Shown: positions 35,847-45,526, counted from the first letter of the stretch. The stretch: DNA of 64,000 nucleotides from Loktanella sp. 5RATIMAR09 (GCF_001419985.1 NZ_LJAL01000005.1:62001-126000), one strand, 5' to 3'. Notes: generated by a model from the letters alone, not told the origin. Numbers and translations are program-made.

Positions 35847-38227
35847 CCACAGCAACCCTTCACGCGCTTCTGTCGCATTGGTGGCGCAACCCGTTGCAGC
35901 TTTTCACTTTGCTGGCGGGGCTGGCCCTTGCGACAGCGCTCTGGTCCGGCGTGCAAGCCGTTAACGCCGAGGCGCGCGCCAGCTACGATGCTGCCGCCGC
36001 GACCTTGGGCGAGGGGCAATATGACAGGCTTGTGCGCCGTGACGGGCAACCGATAGCGCAGGAAACCTACGTCATGCTGCGGCGTGCGGGCTGGTTGGTG
36101 ACCCCTGTGGTCCAAGGGCGGCTGGATGGCGTGCGCATCATCGGCGTTGAACCACTGACCGCGCCGGGCGGCATTGCGCCTGTGGTGCCACGCGATGGCG
36201 CGGATATCACCACTTTCCTGACTGGTCAGGGCCAATTTTTCGCCGATGCCGAAGTCGCGGAACAGCTGGCACAGCTCAGCATTGTCGTCACACCGGACGC
36301 AGCCCCCAACACCGCCGTCACAGATATCGGCGTGGCACAGCGCCTGCTGGGCAAACCAGACCAGATTGACAGTCTGATCGTTCTGCGCGGTCAACCTATC
36401 GGCCGGCCAGCGCTTGAAGTTGTTGCCCCCGACCTGACCCTGCAACCGGCGCAGGGCGGTAGCGATATCGCACGGCTGACCGATAGCTTTCACCTGAATC
36501 TCACGGCCTTTGGTTTGCTGTCTTTTGCGGTGGGCATCTTTATCGTTCATGGTGCCATTGGTCTTGCGTTTGAACAACGCCGCCCTGTCGTGCGCACCCT
36601 GCGTGCCTTGGGGCTGCCATTGCGCCGCCTGATCCTGCTTCTTGGCGCGGAACTCATGCTCTTTGCGCTGATCGCAGGCGTGATCGGCGTGGCGCTGGGA
36701 TATGTGATCGCGGCCCTCCTGCTACCCGATGTTGCCGCCACATTGCGCGGCCTGTACGGGGCCGATGTGTCCGGCACGCTCCAACTGCGCCCGTCATGGT
36801 GGCTTTCCGGTATGGCGATTGCATTGGGCGGTACGGCGCTTGCTGCGGGTGGTGCCCTTTATCAGATGGCGCAAATGCCCTTGCTTGCGGCGGCCCAACC
36901 GCGCGCGTTGGCGATGGCCGCAGGGCGCCGCGCGGTTGTGCAAGGCGGCGTTGCCGCCGTTTTGCTGATGTTTTCTGTGGTGTTGATGCTCACAGCAACC
37001 GGCATGGTTGGCGGCTTTCTCTTGCTGGGTGCGCTTTTGATCGGGGCGGCGCTTGCCTTGCCCATCATCCTTGACCGGCTCCTTGCCCTTGCAAGCAGCC
37101 TTGCCCGATCCGTCACCGCCCAGTGGTTCTGGGCCGATACACGCCAGCAATTGCCGGGGCTGTCACTTGCGCTGATGGCGCTGTTGCTCGCGATGGCTGC
37201 CAATGTCGGTGTCTCGACCATGGTGTCGAGTTTCCGGCTGACCTTCACCGATTTCCTCGACCAGCGATTGGCGTCGGAACTTTACGTGCGCACCGAAAGC
37301 GATGCGCAAACCGCCGCCCTGATCGCTTTCGCCACGCCGCGCACCGACATCATCCTGCCGATCCAGAGCGCCGATACCGAAGTGGCCGGTCAGCCGACCG
37401 AGGTTTACGGCGCACGCGACCATACCACCTATCGCGACAACTGGGTGTTCCTGCAGCAAGCGCGCGATCCTTGGGACAGCACCTTTTCAGGGCAAACCGT
37501 GCTGATCAACGAACAGCTCTCGCGCCGCGCGGGCCTGATGGTTGGCGATGAAATCATGCTGCTAGACACCCCCTTTGTCATCGCCGGTGTCTATGGCGAC
37601 TACGGAAATCCGATCGGGCAGGCGGTAATTGGTGAAGCAGTTTTCGCCACCCTCTACCCCGACATCAGGCCCCAGAATTTTGGCTTGCGGATGAACCCCG
37701 AACAAGTCCCGGATTTTGTTGACGCGCTGGAAGAAGCAACAGGCATTGCCGCGACCCAAACCGTGAACCAAGCGGGCATCAAGGCAATCTCGCTGGCGAT
37801 TTTCGAACGCACTTTTACCGTCACAACCGCGCTGAATGTCTTGACGCTGGCCGTTGCCGGTTTCGCCATTCTGATGAGCCTGCTGACCCTTGCCAGCATG
37901 CGCGTTCCGCAACTGGCCCCTGCATGGGCTATGGGCATGACACGCCAGCAACTCGGGCGGCTTGAACTTTCCCGCGCGGTCATGCTCGCCTTGCTTACGG
38001 CTGTCGTTGCCCTGCCGCTGGGCCTTGCGCTCGCATGGGCCTTGCTTGCTGTGGTGAATGTGGCGGCCTTCGGGTGGAAGCTGCCGATGTATCTGTTCCC
38101 GCTGGACTACGCGCGCATGGGGATTTTTGCGTTGCTTGCTGCGGCACTTGCCGCGCTCTGGCCCGCGCGCAGGCTGGCGCGGACACCCCCTGCGGACCTG
38201 TTGAAGGTATTTTCCAATGAACGTTAA
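35843..38227 (+). CDS. FtsX-like ABC transporter permease
   Basis: Large permease of 794 aa with two FtsX domains: a membrane helix at about 20-40, a periplasmic domain 45-210, helices at 215-400 and 430-470, a second periplasmic domain 480-650, and three helices at the C-terminus (LTLASMRVPQLAPAWAMGMTRQQL is the typical coupling stretch). It pairs with the ATPase and the AttH-like protein that follows, a recurring three-gene set thought to export a lipid-like compound. Confidence 0.88.
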   Translation: MTTATLHALLSHWWRNPLQLFTLLAGLALATALWSGVQAVNAEARASYDAAAATLGEGQYDRLVRRDGQPIAQETYVMLRRAGWLVTPVVQGRLDGVRIIGVEPLTAPGGIAPVVPRDGADITTFLTGQGQFFADAEVAEQLAQLSIVVTPDAAPNTAVTDIGVAQRLLGKPDQIDSLIVLRGQPIGRPALEVVAPDLTLQPAQGGSDIARLTDSFHLNLTAFGLLSFAVGIFIVHGAIGLAFEQRRPVVRTLRALGLPLRRLILLLGAELMLFALIAGVIGVALGYVIAALLLPDVAATLRGLYGADVSGTLQLRPSWWLSGMAIALGGTALAAGGALYQMAQMPLLAAAQPRALAMAAGRRAVVQGGVAAVLLMFSVVLMLTATGMVGGFLLLGALLIGAALALPIILDRLLALASSLARSVTAQWFWADTRQQLPGLSLALMALLLAMAANVGVSTMVSSFRLTFTDFLDQRLASELYVRTESDAQTAALIAFATPRTDIILPIQSADTEVAGQPTEVYGARDHTTYRDNWVFLQQARDPWDSTFSGQTVLINEQLSRRAGLMVGDEIMLLDTPFVIAGVYGDYGNPIGQAVIGEAVFATLYPDIRPQNFGLRMNPEQVPDFVDALEEATGIAATQTVNQAGIKAISLAIFERTFTVTTALNVLTLAVAGFAILMSLLTLASMRVPQLAPAWAMGMTRQQLGRLELSRAVMLALLTAVVALPLGLALAWALLAVVNVAAFGWKLPMYLFPLDYARMGIFALLAAALAALWPARRLARTPPADLLKVFSNER

Positions 38228-39245
38228 AGTACTTTTCATTGCTCTCTGCCTGCCCGTATCGGCGCTGGCGCAAGGCTTTGCAGGTCTGGGCACCGCGGCC
38301 GACGGTTTCTCTGTTCCGCAACCGGACCCGCAATTCGACTTTCCTGCCGATCACGGCGCGCACTACGATTACCGCATCGAATGGTGGTACCTGACCGCCA
38401 ATCTCGCAGCGGCGGACGGCACGCCTTACGGGCTGCAATGGACGCTGTTCCGCTCGGCCCTCGCGCCCGAGGCCGGTGAGGGCTGGACTGCGCCGCAACT
38501 GTGGATGGGCCACGCAGCAGTCACAACACCCGATCAGCACTTCGTTGCCGAACGGCTGGCAAGGGGCGGTATCGGGCAGGCGGGCGTCACCGCCGCGCCG
38601 TTTGCGGCATGGATCGACGATTGGGCACTGACAGGCGACTGGAACACCCTGCGCATGACAGCAAGCGCGCCTGACTTTGCCTATGACATGGCGCTTACCG
38701 CCCAAGGCCCGCTGGTTTTTCACGGCGAAGACGGCTATTCGGTGAAATCAGCCGCAGGGCAGGCGTCCTACTACTATTCGCAACCGTTCTTTGCCATTGA
38801 AGGGGTCCTGCAACTGCCCGAGGGCGACGTTGCGGTGACAGGGAACGCCTGGCTTGACCGTGAATGGTCATCACAACCTTTGGCGGAGAACCAGACAGGC
38901 TGGGACTGGTTTTCCCTGTCATTTGACGATGGCAACAAAATGATGGGGTTCCGCCTGCAACAGACCGATGGCCAGAACTTTACCTCTGCGACCTGGATCA
39001 CCCCTGACGGACAAACAACGCCCTATACCGACGGCGCTCTGGTGGCGACACCCCTCGCCACGAATGACAGCGACGTACCTGTGCGCTGGCGAGTGGAACT
39101 GCCTGCCCGAGGTGTCGATGTGACCGTCGCTGCGATCAATGAGAACGCGTGGATGGCAACAAGCGTGCCGTATTGGGAAGGCCCCGTCACTGTGACTGGT
39201 AGCCATGACGGGATCGGATATTTGGAGATGACGGGTTATGAGTGA
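38217..39245 (+). CDS. AttH/CrtC-like lipocalin-fold protein
   Basis: Exported protein of 342 aa; signal peptide ends VSALA-Q (residue 18). YRIEWWYLTANL, then GYSVKSAAGQASYYYSQPF and AWLDREWSSQ match the AttH / carotenoid 1,2-hydratase fold (two lipocalin-like barrels). Its start overlaps the permease by 11 bases, so it is part of the export unit, probably as the periplasmic lipid partner or a lipid-modifying enzyme (inference). No other carotenoid gene is near, so CrtC activity is unlikely. Confidence 0.8.
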   Translation: MNVKVLFIALCLPVSALAQGFAGLGTAADGFSVPQPDPQFDFPADHGAHYDYRIEWWYLTANLAAADGTPYGLQWTLFRSALAPEAGEGWTAPQLWMGHAAVTTPDQHFVAERLARGGIGQAGVTAAPFAAWIDDWALTGDWNTLRMTASAPDFAYDMALTAQGPLVFHGEDGYSVKSAAGQASYYYSQPFFAIEGVLQLPEGDVAVTGNAWLDREWSSQPLAENQTGWDWFSLSFDDGNKMMGFRLQQTDGQNFTSATWITPDGQTTPYTDGALVATPLATNDSDVPVRWRVELPARGVDVTVAAINENAWMATSVPYWEGPVTVTGSHDGIGYLEMTGYE

Positions 39246-39795
39246 TTGGTTTGAAACCACTGACGGCATTTGGGACAGACTATGGGGCACATTGGGGCGC
39301 GGTGTCGCTGATGCCAAACACCCTGCACGCCGCCCGACCTTTGCAACCGTGTCGCCCGAGGGGTGGCCGGAGGCGCGCACAGTGGTACTGCGGTCTGCTG
39401 ATCGCGCGGCGGGGGCCGTCACTGTCCATACCGATCTCTACTCCGACAAGATCAAGAGCCTGCGGGCCTTGCCCCGCGCAGCACTGCATATCTGGGATGC
39501 CAAGCAGAACCTGCAAATCAGGCTACAGGCCGAAGTGACGATCCTTTCGGGCGCGCAGACCCGAGCCCTCTGGGACAAAATCCCCGACCATGCGCAGCAA
39601 TCCTATGGCGTCACCCCGCCGCCCGGTCAGCCTATTGAAACAGCGCTCGACTATATCAAAGCGCCTGACTCGGAGACCTTTGTCGTGCTGGCATGCAGCA
39701 TCACCGCGATCGACGCCGTTCATCTCGGGGCCGATCACCGCCGCGCCGGTTTCTCACGTGATCGTCATTGGCAGGGACAGTGGCTTTCCCCCTGA
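39238..39795 (+). CDS. Pyridoxamine 5'-phosphate oxidase-like FMN-binding protein
   Basis: 185-residue split-barrel flavoprotein: PTFATVSPEGWPEARTVVLRS and DLYSDKIKSLRALPRAALHIWD fit FMN-binding members of the PNPOx superfamily (Alr4036 type). True PdxH C-terminal residues are not evident, so vitamin B6 synthesis is not claimed. Starts 8 bases inside the AttH-like gene. Confidence 0.8.
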   Translation: MSDWFETTDGIWDRLWGTLGRGVADAKHPARRPTFATVSPEGWPEARTVVLRSADRAAGAVTVHTDLYSDKIKSLRALPRAALHIWDAKQNLQIRLQAEVTILSGAQTRALWDKIPDHAQQSYGVTPPPGQPIETALDYIKAPDSETFVVLACSITAIDAVHLGADHRRAGFSRDRHWQGQWLSP

Positions 39796-39818
39796 TCAGC
39801 ACCCCGCTACAACAAGGT

Positions 39819-41915
39819 ATGAACAGTATTCCCCTGACCCGCGACCTCGTGCTGATTGGCGGTGGTCACACCCATGCGCTCGTGCTGCGCAAATGGGGCA
39901 TGAACCCTTTGCCGGGGGTGCGGGTGACAGTGATCAATCCCGGACCAACTGCGCCCTATTCAGGCATGTTGCCGGGGTTTGTCGCAGGGCATTACACCCG
40001 CGAAGAGCTTGATATTGATCTGGTGAAACTGGCCCGCTTTGCCGGCGCGCGGATCATCAACGGCTATGCCACTGGTATCGACAAACATGCGAAAACCATC
40101 GCAGTTTCAGGCCGTCCGCCTGTTGCCTATGACGTGGTCTCGGTCGACATCGGTATCACCTCTGCGATGCCCGATTTGCCCGGCTTTACGGCGCATGCGA
40201 TCCCCGCCAAACCGCTGGGGACCTTTGCATCGCGCTGGGACAGCTTCCGCGCCGCAGCGAACGCGCCGCATATCGCAATCATCGGAGGTGGCGTCGCGGG
40301 TGCAGAGTTGGCGATGGCTATGTCCCACGCGCTGCGTGACAGATCCCCGACGGTCCGCTTGCTTGACCGTAGCCGCGTCCTGACCGCGCTGGGCTACAAG
40401 GCGCGGCAGAAAATGATTGCGGCGCTGACAGCGCATAATATCGAAATCACAGAAGACGCCGAGGTGTCCGAGATCTTTGCAGAAGGCCTTGTGCTGCGCG
40501 ACGGTCGCACGATCCGCAGTGATTTCACGACAGGGGCGGCAGGCGCAAAGCCGCACGACTGGATCGCGCAAACGGGCCTTGATGTGCATAAGGGGTTCGT
40601 TGCGGTGGATCCCAGTCTGCAATCAAGCGACCCTGCGGTTTTTGCGGTCGGCGACTGCGCGCATTTGCGTGACAACCCCCGCCCAAAAGCAGGCGTTTAT
40701 GCGGTGCGCCAAGCGCCGGTTCTGTTCGCCAACCTCCGCGCTGCCCTGTCCGGTGGCACCCTACGCCCCTACAAGGCACAACGTGATTACCTCAAGCTGA
40801 TCTCTCTGGGCGCAAAATCGGCACTGGCCGAGAAGTTTGGCACTGCGCGCGAAGGCCCGCTGTTGTGGAAGCTCAAAGACCATATCGACCGCAAATTCAT
40901 GAACCAGTTTGAAACACTAGCGCCGATGGCAGCCCCTGATCTTCCGCACAAGACGGCGCTGGGTGTGAAAGAGGCGCTGGGCGACAAGCCCATGTGCGGC
41001 GGTTGCGGGGCCAAGGTGGGGCGCGCGGCCTTGCAGCACGCCTTGGCGGATCATTTCGGCGATGATGCCGCCGAGGTGCAGCCCGGACAGGTGATGAGCA
41101 CCGATCACCTGCGCGCGCTGAGCCATGATCCGGTGCTGATGACCCGCATCGCGGCTGTCCACGCGCTGGGTGATATCTGGGCGACGGGGGCGAAACCGCA
41201 GGCCGCGACCGCCAGCCTGATCCTGCCGCGTATGTCGGCAACTTTGCAAGAACGGACGATGACCGAGATCATGTCGACGGCGTCCGATGTCTTTGCCAAG
41301 GCAGGTGCCAAGATCATCGGGGGGCATTCGTCACTTGGTGACGAACTGACCATCGGGTTCACGATCACCGGTCTGACCAAAGCACCGATCACGCTGGCCG
41401 GTGCAGAGGCGGGCGACAAACTGATCCTGACCAAACCCATCGGCAGCGGCACGGTCATGGCCGCCGAGATGCAGGGCAAAGCCAAAGGCGCAGATGTGAT
41501 GGCCTGTCTTGACCTCATGATACACGATCAGGCCGCAGCCTCGGCGATCCTGAACAAAGCCCACGCGATGACCGATATCACCGGCTTTGGCCTAGCGGGG
41601 CACTTGCGCGGGATGTGTGATGCGTCCGGTGTGGGTGTGGCGCTGGACCTTGATGCGATTCCCTTGATGAAAGGCGCCTTGGCGCTGTCAGCATCCGGTG
41701 TGCGGTCATCATTGTTCGCGGATAATCGCATCGGTGCCGGCCCGATCGAGGGACCTGTCATTGACCTGCTGTTCGACCCACAAACCGCAGGCGGATTGTT
41801 GGCCGCCGTCGCACCCGCGTCGGCCGATGCGTCGCTCAAGAAGCTTCACAAAGCGGGCTACACCGCCAGTATCATCGGTGAAATCACGGCAGATAAGGTC
41901 TTTAGAACACAGTAA
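39819..41915 (+). CDS. selD: Fused FAD oxidoreductase - selenophosphate synthase (SelD)
   Basis: Two-domain protein of 698 aa. Residues 1-375 are an NDH-2-like flavoprotein (LIGGGHTHALVLR at the FAD site, IIGGGVAGAELAMAMS at the NAD site, FAVGDCAHL near the C-terminal FAD site). Residues 385-698 are SelD: the catalytic pair is Cys396 and Lys399 in CGGCGAKVG, then MSTDHLRAL, GGHSSLGDELTIG and MTDITGFGLAGHL. SelD makes selenophosphate from ATP and selenide. The flavin domain may supply reduced selenide (inference). Start at 39819 matches the flavin fold; an ATG at 39768 is possible. It is convergent with mnmH, the only selenophosphate user seen here. Confidence 0.93.
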   Translation: MNSIPLTRDLVLIGGGHTHALVLRKWGMNPLPGVRVTVINPGPTAPYSGMLPGFVAGHYTREELDIDLVKLARFAGARIINGYATGIDKHAKTIAVSGRPPVAYDVVSVDIGITSAMPDLPGFTAHAIPAKPLGTFASRWDSFRAAANAPHIAIIGGGVAGAELAMAMSHALRDRSPTVRLLDRSRVLTALGYKARQKMIAALTAHNIEITEDAEVSEIFAEGLVLRDGRTIRSDFTTGAAGAKPHDWIAQTGLDVHKGFVAVDPSLQSSDPAVFAVGDCAHLRDNPRPKAGVYAVRQAPVLFANLRAALSGGTLRPYKAQRDYLKLISLGAKSALAEKFGTAREGPLLWKLKDHIDRKFMNQFETLAPMAAPDLPHKTALGVKEALGDKPMCGGCGAKVGRAALQHALADHFGDDAAEVQPGQVMSTDHLRALSHDPVLMTRIAAVHALGDIWATGAKPQAATASLILPRMSATLQERTMTEIMSTASDVFAKAGAKIIGGHSSLGDELTIGFTITGLTKAPITLAGAEAGDKLILTKPIGSGTVMAAEMQGKAKGADVMACLDLMIHDQAAASAILNKAHAMTDITGFGLAGHLRGMCDASGVGVALDLDAIPLMKGALALSASGVRSSLFADNRIGAGPIEGPVIDLLFDPQTAGGLLAAVAPASADASLKKLHKAGYTASIIGEITADKVFRTQ

Positions 41916-42954
41916 CCGCCGCTGCAATCGCATCTGCGGCACGGTCCTGTCCGGCGTCATCCAGCGTTTCCGCTGTCACTTCGGCCAAAACCTCGCGCTC
42001 GTCAATGCGGCGCGATTTGGCATATGACGGGTCGTAGTGATCGACCATCAGCGCGTGTGATAAATCGACCAAAGCCCCCGCTTGCGACAGCGCAATCCAG
42101 CGGTCGACGGTCGCGTGGCCACGCAAACGGCGCAGTGGTTCAAGTTTGGTTGCCACCACATCAGGATTCTCAATGACCTCGCGGTAGGCCTTAGCCAGAT
42201 ATGCTGCCCGCGCGCCCATCGGGGCTTTGATCACAATCCGTGGTCCCGCCAGCATCGCGGCCCACACAGAAGCAGGCAGCACGATACGCCCGATCTTGCT
42301 GCTTTCGGCCTCGATGATCACAGGTCGGGCAGGGTCCAACGCGTTCAGCGCCGTGGCCAGTCGCGTCTCGAAAGCCTTTTGTGACGGCTGCCCCCCGGGC
42401 ATGCCGCCCAAAAGCGAACCGCGATGCGCTGCGAGCCCCTCCAGATCAATGACCTGAACACCGCGTGCGGCCAAACGCGGCAGAATCTCGGTTTTGGCGG
42501 TGCCGGTATAGCCGTCCAGCAGGATAAAACGATGCGCCAGAGGATCATCGTAAAGGCCTGCCTTTACCAAACGCCGAAACGCCGTATAGCCGCCTTTGAC
42601 GGTTTGCGACCGCCAGCCAATCTCGGACAGAAGGGTCGAAAACACCCCCGACCGTTGCCCCCCTCGCCAACAATAGACCAAAGGTCGCCAAGACCCGTCC
42701 TTGTCCATCAGTGGGCCGTCGATGTGATCTGCCACATTGCGGATCACCATTCCCGCCCCGATCTTGCGGCCATCGAATGCGCTGATCTGCTTGTAAATTG
42801 TGCCAACCTGCGCACGCTGTTCGTTTGAAAGGGCAGGCAAATTGATTGCCCCCGGAATATGATCCTCGGCAAACTCGGCGGGTGAACGCACGTCGATCAC
42901 GGTGTCAAACCCGTGGTTCAGGATCGCGTCAAGGCTGGTAAACTCAATGGGCAT
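41902..42954 (-). CDS. mnmH: tRNA 2-selenouridine synthase MnmH
   Basis: Enzyme of 350 aa (also SelU/YbbB) that replaces the sulfur of 5-substituted 2-thiouridine in tRNA wobble positions by selenium. N-terminal rhodanese domain with catalytic Cys95 in VYCWRGGQRSG, then a P-loop domain with GYTGTAKTEIL. Its last 14 bases overlap the selD gene tail-to-tail. With selD it gives the selenouridine trait; selA, selB and tRNA-Sec are not in the window. Confidence 0.95.
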   Translation of the reverse strand: MPIEFTSLDAILNHGFDTVIDVRSPAEFAEDHIPGAINLPALSNEQRAQVGTIYKQISAFDGRKIGAGMVIRNVADHIDGPLMDKDGSWRPLVYCWRGGQRSGVFSTLLSEIGWRSQTVKGGYTAFRRLVKAGLYDDPLAHRFILLDGYTGTAKTEILPRLAARGVQVIDLEGLAAHRGSLLGGMPGGQPSQKAFETRLATALNALDPARPVIIEAESSKIGRIVLPASVWAAMLAGPRIVIKAPMGARAAYLAKAYREVIENPDVVATKLEPLRRLRGHATVDRWIALSQAGALVDLSHALMVDHYDPSYAKSRRIDEREVLAEVTAETLDDAGQDRAADAIAAAVTVF

Positions 42955-43032
42955 AAGGATGGTCTACGGCAGTTGGGGCGGCGGCAAAAGGGCGAATAGG
43001 CAGATGGGCGCAGGACCAATGCGCACGTTCGC

Positions 43033-43821
43033 TCACGGCGCGAGCGCAACCCGGCCGTGGCCGCTCAATATCCAACAATCGCGCCCTTCAAACACGGCAG
43101 GAAACAGCGGACGATAATAGCCCGCCCCGCCATCGAGATCGACGCGATTGCCGAAATGCTGCGGATACTCAAGAGCGGTGTGCCCGTGCACGACCAGCTT
43201 TCCGAAATCCTCGGTGCTTTCAAGAAAGGGCTGTCTGATCCACAAGAGATCTTCGGGGTCCTGCGCGCTGATGGGCAGACCGGGGCGGATACCTGCGTGA
43301 ACGAAAAGCAGGTCATCGGTTTCATGCCACAGCGGCAGGGCCTCCAGAAACTCCAAATGCGATATCGGAACGGCACGCTGTGCCAGTTTCTGCAACCCGC
43401 CGATATCCGTTTCCCAACCCGCCCCGGTGCTGGACTTGAGAAACTCCCGCCCGCTTTTGCGATCAATTGTGAACTGCATCTCGGCCTGTAGACCATATGA
43501 TGCAAGCGTCGTCGCGCCGCCCAAACGGGTGTTCAGCCAGCTGATACCGGATGAAACGCGCGGATCATGCTGCAGCCCCTGCCGGACAAACCGTGTAAAG
43601 AAACGATCGTGATTGCCTTTGAGGAAGACCCAATTGCGCCCGGCGTCACGGCCCGCAATCAAGGTCTCGATCACGGCCCGGCTGTCCGGGCCGCGATCAG
43701 TGTAATCCCCCAAGAATACGATCTGTGCATCGTCACCGCCATCCGCTGCAATCAGCGCAAGCGCATGATCGAGCATCTGTTTCTGGCCGTGAATGTCACC
43801 GATCGCGTAGATGGGGTTCAT
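43033..43821 (-). CDS. Calcineurin-like metallophosphoesterase (ApaH/PrpE type)
   Basis: Ser/Thr-phosphatase-like enzyme of 262 aa with the di-metal blocks GDIHGQKQ, GDYTDRGPDS and GNHDRF, and a later HGHT. Relatives split diadenosine tetraphosphate or dephosphorylate proteins. The ATG at 43821 follows the serA stop by 11 bases, so the gene likely rides on the serC-serA transcript. A GTG at 43827 is an alternative start. Confidence 0.88.
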   Translation of the reverse strand: MNPIYAIGDIHGQKQMLDHALALIAADGGDDAQIVFLGDYTDRGPDSRAVIETLIAGRDAGRNWVFLKGNHDRFFTRFVRQGLQHDPRVSSGISWLNTRLGGATTLASYGLQAEMQFTIDRKSGREFLKSSTGAGWETDIGGLQKLAQRAVPISHLEFLEALPLWHETDDLLFVHAGIRPGLPISAQDPEDLLWIRQPFLESTEDFGKLVVHGHTALEYPQHFGNRVDLDGGAGYYRPLFPAVFEGRDCWILSGHGRVALAP

Positions 43822-43832
43822 TGTCACAGCAA

Positions 43833-45425
43833 TCAGACGTTGAACGTCAGCGGTTTGACCTGTTGGAATGATCCTGTATCCTCGAGCGCCTTGACCGCCG
43901 CTGCGGGCACGGGTTCATCAAGATACAGCAGCGCAATCGCTTCGCCTTTTGCCGCAGAGCGACCCAAGGTAAAGTTCGCGATGTTCACGTTATGCGCGCC
44001 CAACGTCGAACCAAGCAAACCGATGATGCCCGGCACGTCCTCATTGGTGGTGTAGACCATGTGTTCACCAATCTCGGCGTCGATATTGATACCCTTGATC
44101 TGGATAAAGCGCGGCTTGCCATCGCTGAACACTGTCCCGGCAACCGAACGCTCACGCTTGTCGGTGACAACGGTGACTTTGACATAGCCTTCGAATGCGC
44201 CGGACTGGTCCTGCTTGGTCGTCGAAACCTTGATCCCGCGCTCTTTGGCGATCACAGGGGCGCTGACCATATTGGTGCCGGGGTTTGCCTTGTTCATGAT
44301 CCCCGCGATAGTCGCCGCTGTCAGCGCCTTGAGGTTCATTTCAGAGGCCTGACCGTCGAACAGGATGTTGATCGCCTTGATCGGTTCGTCCGTCATCTGG
44401 CCGATAAAGTTACCCAGATGCTCTGTCAGCTTGATCCATGGGCCCATGATCTTGGCTTCTTCGGCTGTCACCGATGGCATGTTCAGCGCGTTCTGTACTG
44501 CACCCGTCAGCAGGTAGTCCGACATCTGCTCGGCCACTTGCAGCGCCACGTTTTCCTGCGCCTCAGTGGTCGCGGCCCCAAGGTGCGGTGTGACCACGAC
44601 GTTGGGCAGGTTGAACAGCGGGCTCTCAGTCGCGGGTTCAACGGCAAAGACGTCAAACGCGGCACCAGCGACATGACCGGCTTTCAGCGCCTCGGCCAGC
44701 GCCTCTTCGTCCACCAGACCACCACGGGCACAGTTCACAATCCGCACGCCTTTTTTCAGCTTGGCGATGTTCTCTTTCGACAGGATGTTCTTGGTCTGGT
44801 CGGTCAGCGGCACGTGCATCGTGATGAAATCGGAACGCCCCAGCAGATCTTCCAGTTCAACTTTCTCAACACCAATCTCGGTCGCGCGCTCTTCGGACAG
44901 GAACGGATCATAGGCAATGACCTTCATGCGCAGACCCAGTGCGCGGTCAATCACGATCGAGCCGATGTTGCCCGCACCGATCACACCCAGTGTCTTGCTG
45001 GTCAGCTCGACCCCCATAAAACGGGATTTTTCCCACTTACCCGCATGGGTGGATGCGTTGGCCTCGGGAATTTGGCGGGCAACGGCCATCATCATGGAAA
45101 TCGCGTGCTCGGCGGTCGTGATCGAGTTGCCGAAGGGCGTGTTCATCACGATGATACCCTTCTTGGAGGCGGCGGGAATATCAACGTTATCCACACCAAT
45201 ACCGGCACGGCCGATCACTTTCAGGTTCGTAGCGGCCGCGATGATCTTTTCGGTCGCTTTCGTGGCGGACCGGATGGCGAGGCCGTCATACTGGCCGATG
45301 ACCTCCAGCAACTTGTCCTTGTCCTTGCCAAGGTCGGGCTGGAAATCCACGTCAATGCCGCGATCCTTGAAGATTTGCACGGCTGCATCAGAGAGTTTGT
45401 CAGAGATAAGTACTTTGGGGGCCAT
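43833..45425 (-). CDS. serA: D-3-phosphoglycerate dehydrogenase
   Basis: First enzyme of serine synthesis, 530 aa, the long form with a C-terminal ACT domain (VPGIIGLLGSTLGAHNVNIA near residue 460), which usually gives serine feedback control. The NAD site is GVIGAGNIGSIVI; catalytic residues lie in VNCARGGLVDE and VVTPHLGAATTEA. GGAG stands before the ATG at 45425; the longer open frame upstream would read through the intergenic repeat. It follows serC on the minus strand, 101 bases apart. Confidence 0.97.
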   Translation of the reverse strand: MAPKVLISDKLSDAAVQIFKDRGIDVDFQPDLGKDKDKLLEVIGQYDGLAIRSATKATEKIIAAATNLKVIGRAGIGVDNVDIPAASKKGIIVMNTPFGNSITTAEHAISMMMAVARQIPEANASTHAGKWEKSRFMGVELTSKTLGVIGAGNIGSIVIDRALGLRMKVIAYDPFLSEERATEIGVEKVELEDLLGRSDFITMHVPLTDQTKNILSKENIAKLKKGVRIVNCARGGLVDEEALAEALKAGHVAGAAFDVFAVEPATESPLFNLPNVVVTPHLGAATTEAQENVALQVAEQMSDYLLTGAVQNALNMPSVTAEEAKIMGPWIKLTEHLGNFIGQMTDEPIKAINILFDGQASEMNLKALTAATIAGIMNKANPGTNMVSAPVIAKERGIKVSTTKQDQSGAFEGYVKVTVVTDKRERSVAGTVFSDGKPRFIQIKGINIDAEIGEHMVYTTNEDVPGIIGLLGSTLGAHNVNIANFTLGRSAAKGEAIALLYLDEPVPAAAVKALEDTGSFQQVKPLTFNV

Positions 45426-45456
45426 GGTGCCGCTCCTTGATATGTTTTGAAACGCA

Positions 45457-45517
45457 GTCCCGGACCTGATCCGGCACCTCTTGCGGTAAGGGGGAGGCCC
45501 CGGATCAATTCCGGGGC
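45457..45517. repeat. REP-like bipartite palindromic element between serC and serA
   Basis: Two hairpins: CCGGA-CCTGA-TCCGG (45460-45474) and GCCCCGG-ATCAATT-CCGGGGC (45497-45517), the second a perfect 7-base stem. The core CCGGATCAA..CCGG is a common dispersed palindrome in alphaproteobacterial spacers. No T-run follows on the minus strand, so it is not a plain terminator; it may set the serC:serA ratio by mRNA processing (inference). Confidence 0.55.
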
Positions 45518-45526
45518 GGTGTTGTT

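Noticed and set aside
35531-36577. 348-residue minus-strand frame across the ABC ATPase and permease
   Set aside because: Crosses two real genes on the other strand; composition unlike protein.
38217-39245. Carotenoid 1,2-hydratase (CrtC) call for the lipocalin-like gene
   Set aside because: The fold matches, but the gene sits in an export operon with a signal peptide and no carotenoid genes nearby.
43992-45440. 482-residue open frame on the plus strand opposite serA
   Set aside because: It mirrors a conserved enzyme gene; high GC third positions create long antisense frames. No ribosome site or family signature.
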